32,063 nt of DNA from the IMG/VR virus record IMGVR_UViG_3300048587_000100, positions 1 through 32,063 of that record; one strand, written 5' to 3'. Below, one piece after another: positions 11,901-19,071 of the stretch. The notes under the pieces are model-generated. The model was given only the letters and a program-made list of their open reading frames with translations. It was not told where the DNA came from and searched no databases. A program made the translations under genes and the position numbers. The number at the start of each line of letters is the position of its first letter. The first letter of the stretch is position 1. The DNA is from a virus.

Positions 11901-12820
11901 ACCTGACTAAGCCATCTCCTTCATCGAAAGCGTTCCTCAAGAGTTCTGCTATCGAGGTTGAAAAGCAGATGCTTAACATTGGTCTGTACTACGGTATTGG
12001 ATACGCTATCCACAATACCCTTGGCAACATGATGGCTTCCACCTTCTTTGCCGTTGCTGCTAATATCAGCGATGACGATGAAGAAAGAGATAAGTGGATG
12101 CGCCGCATGAGAGCACTTGAAAAGATCAATAAGGAATCTCAGTTGCAGTTCCAGATTCAGCAAGCTGCGGTTGATACCCTGTTTGCTGTCACTCCTATGC
12201 CTGCTATTCTCCATAGCAATCCCGGCAGAGAAGTATTCAACATTGCCATGAGCGGGTTCTTCCTTGGTAAGGACACGCCAGACGGATATCAACAACAGCT
12301 TGATCAACTGAGAGAGCAAAGGGATCAAATTCAACGGATCATCGACAAGCAATTGTACGTCAATGGGAACAGAATGATTTCTGAACCTGAGTACACTCGC
12401 TTGCTGTCTTCCCTTGAGTTCCTTGAATACTCAATCGCTAAGGTTGAAGAGGAAAGAAACTTCAAGAATAACTTCGTCAAGAATGGCGCAGCTAGCTTTC
12501 TCAAGTCAATGACCCCTCTCCCTGATGGCAATAAAGTTATCAGGGCCAATGAGGATTTTCTTAGCACGTTCACGCCATCTTGGGTGGAGGATGTTCTATT
12601 CTCAAAAGGAGAGAAGGCACGCAGAACCAAACGTGAACTTGAGAAAGTGCGAGTTGGCTATGAGTTGTGGCCATTATCATCCTTCTTCAATGCTTCCGGC
12701 CCATCTCAGAAAGCTGCAAGAGAGATGACAAAAGAATTCGCTCAACAGAAAGTTGAAAGAGAAATGGCCCTTGAAAAGCTTGTTGAGAAGCATGAACGCA
12801 ATTTGAAGCTCAGAAAATAA
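2933..12820 (+). CDS. Giant polyvalent phage protein (3295 aa) with zincin-like and other domains
   Basis: Very large multidomain protein of the phage polyvalent-protein type, probably injected with the DNA. Visible parts: a charged helical N-terminus; an Ala/Gly hydrophobic stretch near 420-450; a possible ATP-grasp-like region at about 1010-1190 (WILKPDNQARRAGI, later GFDLVLTKNGIKVMESN); a zinc-protease-like HESIH motif at residues 1377-1381 with a later DEFITNAL; and a domain around 1810-2070 with FQIWEVQSD (F1860) and WKTVALKAA, matching the EIQSDW-type domain common in polyvalent proteins. The last about 700 residues are helical and resemble the large-polyvalent-associated C-terminal domains (LPD38-like). 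Nine exact palindromes lie inside: six as SVTE and three as QLL. The stretch at about 8050-9240 is AT-richer and free of palindromes, suggesting a separately acquired domain. Domain names are from pattern memory; the large-protein call is firm. Confidence 0.75.
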   Translation: MQFQTEQEELNQPAITGDTQEPYRSPLLDVPILDDFMTEVTASGLDNYEKLEAVDFWTKRAREAQYKEFNRPEQWQNNLGYDEVARNMAKTQKESIFQDESKKIIESTFKDRPENYNRFAKQMEKGGLNPASYTPEFFPVVQRLKDLRGKARIPEGSTGKAGEITTSNNRSIGDYSLNYDSSGEFDSAVVKFKKFGIKGEDQGLWTADVIHFPKDFDPVEHMKQQALKRRNDLLEVMSSLSDPSGSEYESQNNSLDSVTEQLMEAESLLEKFDSGDEVFLKQAKLDGVNAYVNDYVGDKIKTGDSKYKGVGMEVGESLKASLTWNNIDRFLINLDQGRINLGLAITEMVEGRYKPEDMQNEAARREKEILTGTKEGLESELNRLTAKGQEVDARATFSRLGTYNPNLAEIYEKTANTVGQGARIAAVFAAGPVAGYSSTFLEVQGAKIAELKAREAELREKGDVASADYLRDHSRGLSMRAALWEMVPEMMFPGHAAFRPVTAKEAILGSSRQFVKDVGGEFVEGGVTSVLGATDERVTGVINDQQYIERLKQSPEDAFFEGVGTIIPSGARAVIQGMTRGSAAKLAARTEASDKAAADRKAREEAFRADLQAREALIGTKGADEGYQMSVTETPAPEGPQASVTEPTPTAGRTKEGIAQTVAKGADDLLSGAVTVKGITEAEKTELQGSLEAQAKIAEAIVNESESVGDTPSADIVVDQALVVPPRTETEKRETRAYLEALKASAEKRFKEYGLSGASIAGNFVRNSGDGLPEGANFIITYPEGDKPMFPEGDENRRIQNKIENGQAKDVQEAIDQLVSEKWSIFSNEPFGDQPAMLHVANNNIAVGDARGQTILMSQNDLIKAIEDGTIDPSKNYFWFEQNQMLEGRNYETYNKLVESIPEQNWAMPKPSAITATDTQGQPAQSKANDQFHLRGTGFELDTVTIGGKTVGVKTNEDGSVTEEAFTGMDDMIESLGLTIEERDGFVTVPDPSDYSRDAYKITRMKGRFIARKDHPKLIAALNERFGENNWILKPDNQARRAGIIRGWNKDEFTANGQLSSDIPVEPDYFYVAQEKASGITMSARVDAKVTPEGDMVMIPNGIKMHYFTADQFKEDGTVNDEVSGSGWRIHGNEVIPLKFRNSLVGFFNSLKGTAYTQVPGSVYGFDLVLTKNGIKVMESNVATEGQYSGGLTGYGKTFSGLAATTKGVISPETIAAASAYFKLTGQNEIANYVMELAVERLGATPDQVPQLKQLYDKGILFSPTKSLREIGKGERVFISGLNLPKINSRKYHDVSKIDAPTISDILTSVEQSSSPHIADYTKMLARALRMQAEKTGSRGLSMKAFKSSMNMYYTPTIYGTGGYITVTGNAIEELMHESIHALTDAKFPQLLSVYNLPGITGNQYKQVLVNYMNDPAGNPLLKEVINDYLNAIQALGLSKRIFNDRPMKTGAAFIKNPPGYDYGFSSLDEFITNALTNPVFVRRLASIPDTSIRAYFRKLFDSLMQWLKMEHLPSNAKANNAWNKTFHDIITFVASDDIPGNTTEYAATVVAGEPHYNDLFTDRLTIPYEKAAAERFVWDRLQWRSAPEFTKAVADSFAKKQAKVFNLTLDKNGKVNAPSFFAKLKGANIHPIERDTINDLAIKYTDDKGKIDIISVTEELNETKGVSIQSISVFTNRQPTENARKFKELKHELETQGFSVEEEADGFVNQVYIRLMRQGRMIRIYNDGTVEDRSNKTPDPNIFPKSILDKARAVISSMTKEDWESGSDESDSAAEYGVNPYIMDALRGKVQISPGETITWAGDISLNIEKTKRTELRGFHHDPKIAKNQHSFVRGSLHSFAPGSVMHDGKQATGYEKIFQIWEVQSDAMNRLSSNLELVDKWIEAYQTGIDPYAEEGRVLNVPDETPESVRASSIARIEGTMAMLSQEARDSGDLISDKKLRDAISAFYSTSGITFAKPKSEIDHDVFQDARKAIVDYINKVRELSSWKTVALKAAVIHAQRLGATHISMLSGESVFRMEGHAEITNTKDRAKKLKGMEQNYDGDYIEVLKKLTGKTPIKGSQKAENVPYGKSFYPTYSDSFSYKMEKSVDSRIFPLDHIYAQPRLSENQPDSRPPVIFRSGYPEDNTALPYGNKKIQKGFDGKPMFDNYDINIPGTYWHETTINMPAGSTHEEIIKAINKKYKDAGQEPPVRMSEMKKSLPKKVRIGDFKINTKFLNAEDQTNLQLLRDRLAAGEKIPSIMLEDQLRAFQNKAERGEFAVLEQAYPEAFSSKNKEWTGFTNLAAAENTLADWLFANPGKLSEGDLFGDSTARRKKRKKLVKSFSAWVDTMIDMMKANELKTFFSHPPEVQALVDKALDFVLANYDASALSDRQVTALNLAMKTFLESDGYNIRGFAQLISQINTSEKLAKLEEVRQKLLADGVENPWGDPISDFRRAFVGDSKTGSSLADFALEATAIYNRPETRRAWSDMFAGYKIGLDAYKVSYNNMSELYQKRIDKEGSTTKLNDFRIGIALAVTQYEQNADPTPQLLRNVTEIQESIRRKLNSSNPNFRDEGAIEKVASDMLITPYIPALQAGMKYDQFIAAVEGGLTNQEYNLMRIARDPGVLFYSQLDAINQIARGKPIQNWKNYAKRVQTQLNKDNPTEHWGEKAIQNPDSILQPRKGLGKDAVFNFNWRGNFDYQLDETAYELSTGVERVMLFDTMRSPGFEGIMDGSDTSKARTRRMREQVGGVHSNIKNREIRYGTLIGGALQIAQASIAMKLATVRAPFNQLIPMLTYGLNNTKTLGLTLYNRLIPENKAKSDAFLKKHNRDLVIRMKQWDTFINRFRLNDKQKKSGIKTGAASVTESLGVLGQRMARAMTVGVTEAVYLPITLTNSVPEVFAARTVFFALYAQQLMDRKLIREVDDLYIGKEIPFDKESMAQAELEFDSFVMSPASPEFRAEASQRNSNAKVISQIFFQGLLRTATQQSLKAVTAGRDLWHATNEYLTKPSPSSKAFLKSSAIEVEKQMLNIGLYYGIGYAIHNTLGNMMASTFFAVAANISDDDEERDKWMRRMRALEKINKESQLQFQIQQAAVDTLFAVTPMPAILHSNPGREVFNIAMSGFFLGKDTPDGYQQQLDQLREQRDQIQRIIDKQLYVNGNRMISEPEYTRLLSSLEFLEYSIAKVEEERNFKNNFVKNGAASFLKSMTPLPDGNKVIRANEDFLSTFTPSWVEDVLFSKGEKARRTKRELEKVRVGYELWPLSSFFNASGPSQKAAREMTKEFAQQKVEREMALEKLVEKHERNLKLRK

Positions 12821-12821
12821 T

Positions 12822-14687
12822 ATGGATTCAGTAACTGAAAACACATGGGCGGGATTTGTTGTCCCGCCTGTCACTGCGAATGATTATGGACTCGAATGGC
12901 CTGAGGGTACTCCTCAGATTGTCATTGAGTTCAAGTGCTTCCAACTTGCCAAGACAAATAAAAGAATTGGCAGGGTGGAAACAGCGTTCAATCATGCTCT
13001 TAGGATTGTTCAGTTGCTGTGGCCAGATGATCTTGTATCCATCAAGAGAGGACATGTGCTTAACACATACTTCCTAGATACGCTGTATGAGCTTTGTCAA
13101 TTTAAGCACCTTGCCATTACCGGGCCAGCCTCCTCCGGTAAGACTTACTCATCAGCTATCTTCATCCTTATCAACTTCTACTCAGCACCAGATCAATCCT
13201 CTTGTCTTATATCAACAACTGCGAGACAAGATGCTGAAAGACGGGTGTGGGGTGACATTAAGAAACTGCATAGAGGAGCAAGGTTCACTGAGAACATGCT
13301 CCCTGAGATTGGGGAAATTATTGAGTATGCTGGATGTATTGTTTACAACCCAGCGAAGATAGCGAATAAGGATTTCAACGTGCGGGACTTTCGCCATGGT
13401 ATCATGGTTGTCCCAACCGGCGGCGACTCCTCAGGTGAGGAAGCGTTAAATAAGATCATGGGTACGAAGTGTCAGAATGTCATCTGGATGGTGGATGAAG
13501 GTCCGGCCATGCCAGCGGACATTATGAGCCCTCGCGCCAACCTTGAAGCGAATCCCTTTTTCATGTTTATCATGGTGGGGAACGCTCAATACAAGACTGA
13601 TCCTCACGGGAGAGCTTGCGAACCAAAAGAAGGATGGTCATCTATCAATCCAAACATGAAGCGTTGGAGAGGCAAGACGCTGAATGTTTTGTTTCTCCAT
13701 GGTGAACAATCGCCTAACGACATTTATGATAGTAATGCTCAATCCAAAGATGAGCTAATGTATCCTAAGCTCAGTAATCGCTTCATGCGTGAAGCTATTG
13801 CTGAGTTTGCCGGCAACGGAGATATCGAATACGGTCTCAACACTCAGCACTACTGGCGATTTGCCATTGGCTTCTGGATGGGTAGCGATGAACAACAGAC
13901 TGTATTGTCTGAGGGATTCGTGAAGATGCACAAAGCTGATCTACCTCCAGAACCATGGGGAATCAATAGGGTGAGAATCTTCGGAGGCTTTGACCCCGGC
14001 TTTACTGCTGGTGGAGACGCCAACTCTGTCATCTTCATTAGCTTTGGGTTTACAATGAAAGGCAAGCCTCAGATTGCATTCGAGTCAGATTCAATTGAGA
14101 TACGCCCGGCAGTAACTGACAGAAAAGAATATGCTAGAGCCGTAGGAGAAGAGGTAGTCAAACAAGCCAGAGATAAGAGAGATGTTGATACCCAAGACTT
14201 TGGTGGTGACATTTCTTCTGATGGCGGTATCACGTTTGATGCCATTTCAAAGGAATGGGGGCTCACTGGCTTTCAGTTACTGAGTAGCTTGGAAGCATCT
14301 TCAATGCCTAAGTACGCCAACAGGGTCACTCAGTATTGGATGGGTATGCGAGACCTGATCGCTACTGGCTTAGCCAGAGGATTCAACATCAACTCTAAGT
14401 ATGCTAAGGATTTGTTTGAGAGAAGATACACCAGTGAACAGAAGATGTTCAAGGTGGAGAAGAAGAAGGATATGAAGAAAAGAATCGGCCGCTCCCCTGA
14501 CAACGGAGATGCGGCCGCGTATTGTAGTTATCTCGTTCTACAGTCAGGCGTTGCTGATACAACTTACGTTGAAGCCTTTAAGGATAGAGGCGCAGGAGAA
14601 CGAGTGAATAGATACTACAGAGCGTTTGATCGCTTTAAGGAAGAGTCTGATGAAGATCTTGAGTTTGCTGAGACTGTTGATTTTTAG
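12822..14687 (+). CDS. terL: Terminase large subunit (ATPase-nuclease)
   Basis: 621 residues, usual size for TerL, the packaging motor that pumps DNA into the prohead and cuts it. Walker A GPASSGKT is at residues 101-108 and Walker B NVIWMVDEG near 220-228. The C-terminal RNase H-like nuclease begins with GGFDPG (D391), continues with DFGGDISSDGG and ends with the usual SPDNGDAAAY. The start follows the stop of the giant gene in the arrangement TAATATG. The palindrome is at the very start (12828-12838), giving MDSVTE, and again as FQLLS (14273-14283); a degenerate copy (GCAGTAACTGA, 14109-14119) reads AVTD. The 3' end overlaps the convergent MazG-like gene by 53 nt. No small subunit is visible here. 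Confidence 0.93.
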   Translation: MDSVTENTWAGFVVPPVTANDYGLEWPEGTPQIVIEFKCFQLAKTNKRIGRVETAFNHALRIVQLLWPDDLVSIKRGHVLNTYFLDTLYELCQFKHLAITGPASSGKTYSSAIFILINFYSAPDQSSCLISTTARQDAERRVWGDIKKLHRGARFTENMLPEIGEIIEYAGCIVYNPAKIANKDFNVRDFRHGIMVVPTGGDSSGEEALNKIMGTKCQNVIWMVDEGPAMPADIMSPRANLEANPFFMFIMVGNAQYKTDPHGRACEPKEGWSSINPNMKRWRGKTLNVLFLHGEQSPNDIYDSNAQSKDELMYPKLSNRFMREAIAEFAGNGDIEYGLNTQHYWRFAIGFWMGSDEQQTVLSEGFVKMHKADLPPEPWGINRVRIFGGFDPGFTAGGDANSVIFISFGFTMKGKPQIAFESDSIEIRPAVTDRKEYARAVGEEVVKQARDKRDVDTQDFGGDISSDGGITFDAISKEWGLTGFQLLSSLEASSMPKYANRVTQYWMGMRDLIATGLARGFNINSKYAKDLFERRYTSEQKMFKVEKKKDMKKRIGRSPDNGDAAAYCSYLVLQSGVADTTYVEAFKDRGAGERVNRYYRAFDRFKEESDEDLEFAETVDF

Positions 14688-15231
14688 AAGCCTCGAACTG
14701 CAACTCTCTGTTTGCATCTTCAATAGCATCTACTTTAGCAATAGCAGACTCAGTGGAGAAGCCATTAGGATGGCGCTTATTAAGCTTCTCCATATTCCTT
14801 CTAAGGATGAATTGCCTGTCAACGAACATGGCGTTTCTCAGTAACTGAGAGTACCATTCAAGGTCTCCCATCTCTTTCCATAGAGCTTCGTGATTCAACT
14901 CCGCACCGTATATGAGATGCTTCTTGATTTCATCAAGAATCTCACCGGCTTCTGATGCAATGCCAATTGCCGCATGAAGAGCATTGATAGTTGCTGGATT
15001 GACTCGCTTAACAATGCCTCTAGGGTCAGCAGCAAGATCACTGACGAACTGAGAATATTCAGTCTCAGAAATCAGGCACCCAGTCCCAAGCTCCGTGTTC
15101 TTTACTGGTTCCGACGCTTTTTGTTTGTACTGCTCGATCTTCCTTTGTGTTTCCAGTTCTTTGTCGAACCTTTCCTTTATCTCTTTCATGCTCGGTCCGG
15201 GATTCTTCGGGTCTTCTGTTATATCGTTCAT
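14635..15231 (-). CDS. MazG-like nucleotide pyrophosphohydrolase
   Basis: About 198 residues from the ATG at 15231. The core, IGIASEAGEILDEIKK followed by EALWKEMGDLEWY, matches the all-alpha NTP pyrophosphohydrolase (MazG/HisE) helices, in which Glu and Asp bind magnesium; the family hydrolyses NTPs to NMP and pyrophosphate. Phage versions are thought to adjust nucleotide pools or dampen host alarmone responses. The frame stays open upstream to 15447, but that part overlaps another gene and has no family likeness, so I place the start at MNDITEDPKN. It carries the palindrome as YSQLLRN (14838-14848). The C-terminus overlaps terL antisense. Confidence 0.75.
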   Translation of the reverse strand: MNDITEDPKNPGPSMKEIKERFDKELETQRKIEQYKQKASEPVKNTELGTGCLISETEYSQFVSDLAADPRGIVKRVNPATINALHAAIGIASEAGEILDEIKKHLIYGAELNHEALWKEMGDLEWYSQLLRNAMFVDRQFILRRNMEKLNKRHPNGFSTESAIAKVDAIEDANRELQFEASKNQQSQQTQDLHQTLP

Positions 15232-15490
15232 TGGTTTCAGTTTGTTGGTTGCTTTCGTTATCAGATTCCTCAGTAACTGAGAGAATCTTGAATTTTCTTT
15301 GGGCGATGTTGTGAGTAACCAGCCAGTTGTTCCTCGCTTCGTCGGCGGTAACAGCTTCAAGTCGTGTTTCTCCGGTATCAGGATGACCATGCCCTTTCTG
15401 ACCACTAAGGTACTTCCACTTAACGACGAAGAGCGGTTTGATTTCACGTTGAAAGTATTTCTTTTTTTTCTTTTTAGGCTTGGTTTCCAT
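15065..15490 (-). CDS. Small basic protein of unknown function
   Basis: 141 residues, starting METKPKKKKKKYF, then a compact part (WKYLSGQKGHGHPDTGETR, EAVTADEARNNWLV) and a long hydrophilic, charged tail. Its ATG overlaps the end of the upstream gene by 17 nt, and its tail overlaps the MazG-like gene by about 167 nt, so the second half may be little conserved. It contains the palindrome as ILSVTEES (15270-15280). The family is not recognised. The Lys run and position among replication genes would fit a nucleic-acid-binding helper, but this is only a guess. Confidence 0.5.
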   Translation of the reverse strand: METKPKKKKKKYFQREIKPLFVVKWKYLSGQKGHGHPDTGETRLEAVTADEARNNWLVTHNIAQRKFKILSVTEESDNESNQQTETNERYNRRPEESRTEHERDKGKVRQRTGNTKEDRAVQTKSVGTSKEHGAWDWVPDF

Positions 15491-15965
15491 CTTTGATAAT
15501 GAATTCGTATTTCATTTGATAGAACTCGAACAACTCAGCATACAGCTTGTTAAGCTGCGTTGCTGTAGACTTTACCATTCTATTCTTTCCTTTCTCAGAG
15601 TAACCACCGAATTCATCAGCGGCTCTCTTGATGTGTGACACCTTAGCTCTAAGACTACGAGCAAGGTAGTTACCGAAGTCATACTCAGTACCATCCTTGG
15701 TAGTCTTAAAGAACTCGCTTGCATCATTGAGTGTATCTTGAAGAGACAGTTTCAGTAACTGAATTGCAAGCAACTCAGTGAGAGTCATGAAGACAACTCC
15801 GTCGAGATGCTCATTGCAAGAAAACCTGCAAAGAGACAAGACTGTCTCCATGTCACACTTTGGAATGATATCTAGGACTTTTTCTTCTGCGATATTGTAG
15901 TCGGTAATTGAAACAATTCGTCCTGAACTGGTGATTCCTTCAATTGATCTGTCTGTATTGTCCAT
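15474..15965 (-). CDS. Hypothetical protein in replication block
   Basis: 163 residues, mixed charge, mostly helical in appearance, with no recognised motif. The palindrome is read as AIQLLKL (15752-15762). The first ATG (15965) makes it overlap the resolvase gene by 94 nt and is preceded by an A-rich leader; an internal ATG at 15851 would remove the overlap but lacks such a leader. It lies between RusA-like and the small basic protein in the leftward replication block. Confidence 0.5.
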   Translation of the reverse strand: MDNTDRSIEGITSSGRIVSITDYNIAEEKVLDIIPKCDMETVLSLCRFSCNEHLDGVVFMTLTELLAIQLLKLSLQDTLNDASEFFKTTKDGTEYDFGNYLARSLRAKVSHIKRAADEFGGYSEKGKNRMVKSTATQLNKLYAELFEFYQMKYEFIIKDGNQA

Positions 15966-16507
15966 AGTTCGATTTTGATTTTTGGTTTTCTTATTGCGAA
16001 ACGCTTTGATGCGTAGAAGTCTGTGATCTGTGAGTCGTCTGGTATTACACCAGCTTCTTTAAGAACTCTCTTAACCTTCAATGGTTTAAGAGCGTCGAAC
16101 ATTGTCTTTGAGATGTTGTCGATATCAGGGACGCCGACCGGGAGAACCCGACCTTTATCAATATCAACCTTTTTCCTTCTAAGGTAATATATAACCCTCA
16201 GAGCTATAGGAACCTCAGGGTCTGTAATCTCCCCTTGGTAGAGCTTCAAGCATTGCCTGAGACCCTTGATGAATTGTCTATGAGCTTGATCTGGTACGAT
16301 ACCCCACTGAGTGCGGATGTATCCAGATGGCGTTGGTTCAATAAGGGCGATTGTCTTTATCCTGCGACTCAGTAACTGAGTCGAGGTAAGCGATATCTCC
16401 AGTGATCTCTGGGCATGGTCTGTACCTGTCGGTATCCTGATCAAACCAGACCCTAATCTGGCCACAGCTTTTTCCGTTTCTGTTTTTCGCGACTTTGATG
16501 ATGGCAT
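15872..16507 (-). CDS. RusA-like Holliday junction resolvase
   Basis: The C-terminal two thirds show the RusA family pattern: PDIDNISKTMFDALKP, then GVIPDDSQITDFYASKR, then KIKIELW. In RusA, aspartates of these motifs bind magnesium to cut four-way junctions during recombination or before packaging. The start is uncertain: the only ATG (16507) gives 170 nt of overlap with the primase-helicase gene, and the residues before about 50 do not look like RusA. The conserved part begins near IALIEPTPSGYIR, just at the helicase stop codon, where only non-ATG codons are available, including a CTG inside the palindrome at 16369-16379. Confidence 0.75.
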   Translation of the reverse strand: MPSSKSRKTETEKAVARLGSGLIRIPTGTDHAQRSLEISLTSTQLLSRRIKTIALIEPTPSGYIRTQWGIVPDQAHRQFIKGLRQCLKLYQGEITDPEVPIALRVIYYLRRKKVDIDKGRVLPVGVPDIDNISKTMFDALKPLKVKRVLKEAGVIPDDSQITDFYASKRFAIRKPKIKIELWTIQTDQLKESPVQDELFQLPTTISQKKKS

Positions 16508-18236
16508 CGAATTGATCCCTCTGTTTGCGTTCTATTTCTGTCACCTTGAAATCGCTATCATGATTCCTGTCATGGATAGTCTTCTCAAGAGACCCTTCTT
16601 TGATTTTGTTGCGCCACACTATAATCACGTTATGAGCGCGCGCAGCAATTTCTTGGATGCCTTTGATATCACGAAGCTTAGGAATTGTGCCGAAGTCTTC
16701 ATCGTCTCCTTTAGTACAGTGAGCAACAATATGGTAATGAGCCTTTGTTGTATTCAGTGACTGAATGATCTGCTTGATCTTTTCATTGACCTGAGCTTTA
16801 TCTCCGTCAACGTCAATATCAGTACACATCATTGAATCAAGGATGCAGTGTTTAACACCATCCTTCTTCACTGCAAACTCAAAGAACTCAAGTATCTCAT
16901 CAAGAGGAGATATCCCAAGCTCATTGAAAACAATGAGATGCTCATCGAGAATCTTGTAAGCCTTCTCGAACTCTTTGGTGTCAAGCTCAGGGAACTTTCC
17001 AAGGGCTTGAGTGAGCATCTTGATAATCACCTTTTCAACTGGTTCTTCCAGAGAGGCAATCGCAACCTTCTGCCCTAGCACAAAAATGTTATAGGCAGCC
17101 AGTTGAAACAAGATGGTTGACTTACCACCGCCGGGATAGCCTGACCAGATGGTATATTCATGCGGGCGGATACGAAAGTTAAGAGGTTTCTTAACAAGCG
17201 CAGATGGCTCAAAGTACCAACCTAGAAGCAAGTCGCCTTGATCTTTGATTGGACCCTCTTGGATAGCCTGAACAACTCTATCCTTGATATCAACAGGGCG
17301 AACTCGCTTCTCGGGAGAGAAGTCATTAGCATCCTTCAATGCTTCTTTCAGTAACTGAACCCATGTATCTTTATGCGTGAGCATTACCTCGTTAGCATCT
17401 TTACATGGGAGAATCACTTTCTTGCATCGGTAGATACCAAGCCTCCCTGCTATCTCAGATATGTTAGCCTGTCCAGCTTCATCGTAGTCAAGACACAGAT
17501 AGATCGTCTCGAACTGAGACAGCCAATTCCATGAGTGCTCAATCCAATCTGTGTTGTTAATACCGGAAGGGATAGACACGGCATACATCCCAGCAGAGCG
17601 GAATGTCATAGCGTCAATCACCCCTTCTGTAATAATCACATGCCCATCAGTGGCAAGTGAACGCATTGTATGCATACCCCAAAGAGGGAGCTTTGATTTC
17701 TTGGAGAACGTAACTTTCTTTTCTCCATTGCTCATCCTCTCTGTGTACTGAGCATAGCATAGTTTATTATCCTCATCATGTCCGAGGAATATATATGCAT
17801 TATCCTTTGTCCGCACCTTACAAGCGGAAAGGATTGCTCTTGGTATCCCACGAACCTTCGTGAGATACTTAATTGGCTTGGAGTCATAATCAACATCCTC
17901 AAGCCAATCCTTAGGTGGTCTCTTGTATTTATTAGAAGCAGGGACTGGCGGGAGCTTAAGAATCTTCCTAACTTCATCCAGTCCCTTTACGAAGTCATTA
18001 CCATTACGGTAAGCGAAGAATTTAAGTATGCGTCCTTTGGGTCCGGCAGCGAAGTCTGCCCATAGTCCAGTGCTAAGGTTAATCTTGAGAGAAGCGCCAG
18101 CGTCTCCCTCTACATTGCCAATTGAGAATTCCTTGCCCTCAACCCTACCGTTAGGGTAGAGCTGGGACAAGGTGGTTCTCAGAGAGACAAGCAGGCGTTT
18201 CTCAATTTCGCTTATGCTTGTGTTCTCTTTCTTCAT
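16338..18236 (-). CDS. Primase-helicase (Toprim + DnaB/gp4-like ATPase)
   Basis: 632 residues. The N-terminal 100 residues look like a primase zinc-domain region but without the cysteine set. The Toprim domain holds TEGVIDAM (E204), CLDYDEAGQ (D250, D252) and CKDANEVM near 278-285. The RecA-like helicase domain has Walker A GYPGGGKST (366-374) and Walker B HCILDSMM (D467). It should unwind the fork and probably synthesise or support primers, like T7 gp4. Missing zinc ligands mean priming activity is uncertain. The stop-start junction with the upstream gene is TAATG. Palindromes: VQLLKE (17348-17358) and DSVTESQ (16369-16379); TCAGTGACTGA at 16754-16764 is a one-base variant with a G centre. 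Confidence 0.9.
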   Translation of the reverse strand: MKKENTSISEIEKRLLVSLRTTLSQLYPNGRVEGKEFSIGNVEGDAGASLKINLSTGLWADFAAGPKGRILKFFAYRNGNDFVKGLDEVRKILKLPPVPASNKYKRPPKDWLEDVDYDSKPIKYLTKVRGIPRAILSACKVRTKDNAYIFLGHDEDNKLCYAQYTERMSNGEKKVTFSKKSKLPLWGMHTMRSLATDGHVIITEGVIDAMTFRSAGMYAVSIPSGINNTDWIEHSWNWLSQFETIYLCLDYDEAGQANISEIAGRLGIYRCKKVILPCKDANEVMLTHKDTWVQLLKEALKDANDFSPEKRVRPVDIKDRVVQAIQEGPIKDQGDLLLGWYFEPSALVKKPLNFRIRPHEYTIWSGYPGGGKSTILFQLAAYNIFVLGQKVAIASLEEPVEKVIIKMLTQALGKFPELDTKEFEKAYKILDEHLIVFNELGISPLDEILEFFEFAVKKDGVKHCILDSMMCTDIDVDGDKAQVNEKIKQIIQSLNTTKAHYHIVAHCTKGDDEDFGTIPKLRDIKGIQEIAARAHNVIIVWRNKIKEGSLEKTIHDRNHDSDFKVTEIERKQRDQFDAIIKVAKNRNGKSCGQIRVWFDQDTDRYRPCPEITGDIAYLDSVTESQDKDNRPY

Positions 18237-19045
18237 TATGGGATTTCTTCTTCTTCGTCCATGTCACGCTGGGCGGCCTTGCTTGGCTTAGAGGAAACAA
18301 CCTTCCCCTTAGCTTTCTTCATTGGAGGAGCTTCTTCCTCCTCCTCTTCTTCCTCCTCTTCTTCCTCCTCTTCTTCTTCATCATCGTCGTCAGTAACTGA
18401 GGCCGCCTCCTCTTTCTTGCCGAGGTCATTCTTGTCGATCCACTTCTGGAGATATTCTTCAAGATACAGGTCTTGATCGGATGTATCCCAATCACCATTC
18501 CTGAGTTTCTTCCATCCGGGGACAGGGCCATCTTGAGACATATCCAGAGCTTCTTCAAGCTTGTCATCCTTCGATGTGCCTCCCTGCTTGATTGTCCAGC
18601 CTGAGTTGTATTTCTTCTCTCCGTTCTTCTTATTAACAACAGGCTTGCCGTCTTTTGTCTTCACCATACGATATGGCTCAAACAGAACCTTCTCATCAAG
18701 GTCAATGTTGTGACACACAGCAATGAACTTGCGAGCATGAGCAGACTTCCAAGGAACTTGGATGACACGCTTATCAGACGCAATACACAACTGCGCCCCA
18801 TACTCAGACTTATCAGCAGGAACAACCCATACCTGCTTGATGTGCATACGGAGACCACCGTGATGTTTCTCCCATACAATGTTGCCTCTCTTGTTTGTTC
18901 TTGAAACAGCATCAGGATCGCCTTCATTGGCTTTCTCAGCGAAGACAGCAGAAGGATTGCCGCGGCCGTCAGTTACTGAGAGGATGCTGATGTATGATCT
19001 TCCACCACGCTTAGGTGTGTAGAATTCTTCGTCTTCGTTTCCCAT
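18236..19045 (-). CDS. Putative single-stranded DNA-binding protein with acidic tail
   Basis: 269 residues. Residues 1-130 appear beta-rich and could be an OB fold (YISILSVTDGRGN, LRMHIKQVWVV, KRVIQVPWKSAHARKFIAVC). An uninterrupted run of about 16 Glu (+ strand 18338-18378) follows, then a basic patch, and the end DMDEEEEIP, which resembles the acidic tip (DDDIPF) that bacterial SSB uses to recruit partners. The start at 19045 has the A/C leader AACAACAAACCAAACCAA and no Shine-Dalgarno. It is translationally joined to the primase-helicase by TAATG. The palindrome appears twice as SVTD (18390-18400, 18969-18979). The SSB call is inferred from tail, size and position. Confidence 0.55.
   Translation of the reverse strand: MGNEDEEFYTPKRGGRSYISILSVTDGRGNPSAVFAEKANEGDPDAVSRTNKRGNIVWEKHHGGLRMHIKQVWVVPADKSEYGAQLCIASDKRVIQVPWKSAHARKFIAVCHNIDLDEKVLFEPYRMVKTKDGKPVVNKKNGEKKYNSGWTIKQGGTSKDDKLEEALDMSQDGPVPGWKKLRNGDWDTSDQDLYLEEYLQKWIDKNDLGKKEEAASVTDDDDEEEEEEEEEEEEEEEEAPPMKKAKGKVVSSKPSKAAQRDMDEEEEIP
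18328..18390 (-). repeat. Poly-Glu codon repeat
   Basis: An in-frame run of GAA/GAG codons encodes about 16 Glu followed by Asp in the SSB-like protein. It is a low-complexity tract. Confidence 0.85.
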
Positions 19046-19071
19046 AGTGCTTGTATTGGTTTGGTTTGTTG

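Noticed and set aside
15231-15447. N-terminal extension of the MazG-like gene to 15447
   Set aside because: This part overlaps the small basic gene and has no relation to MazG; the ATG at 15231 fits the family.
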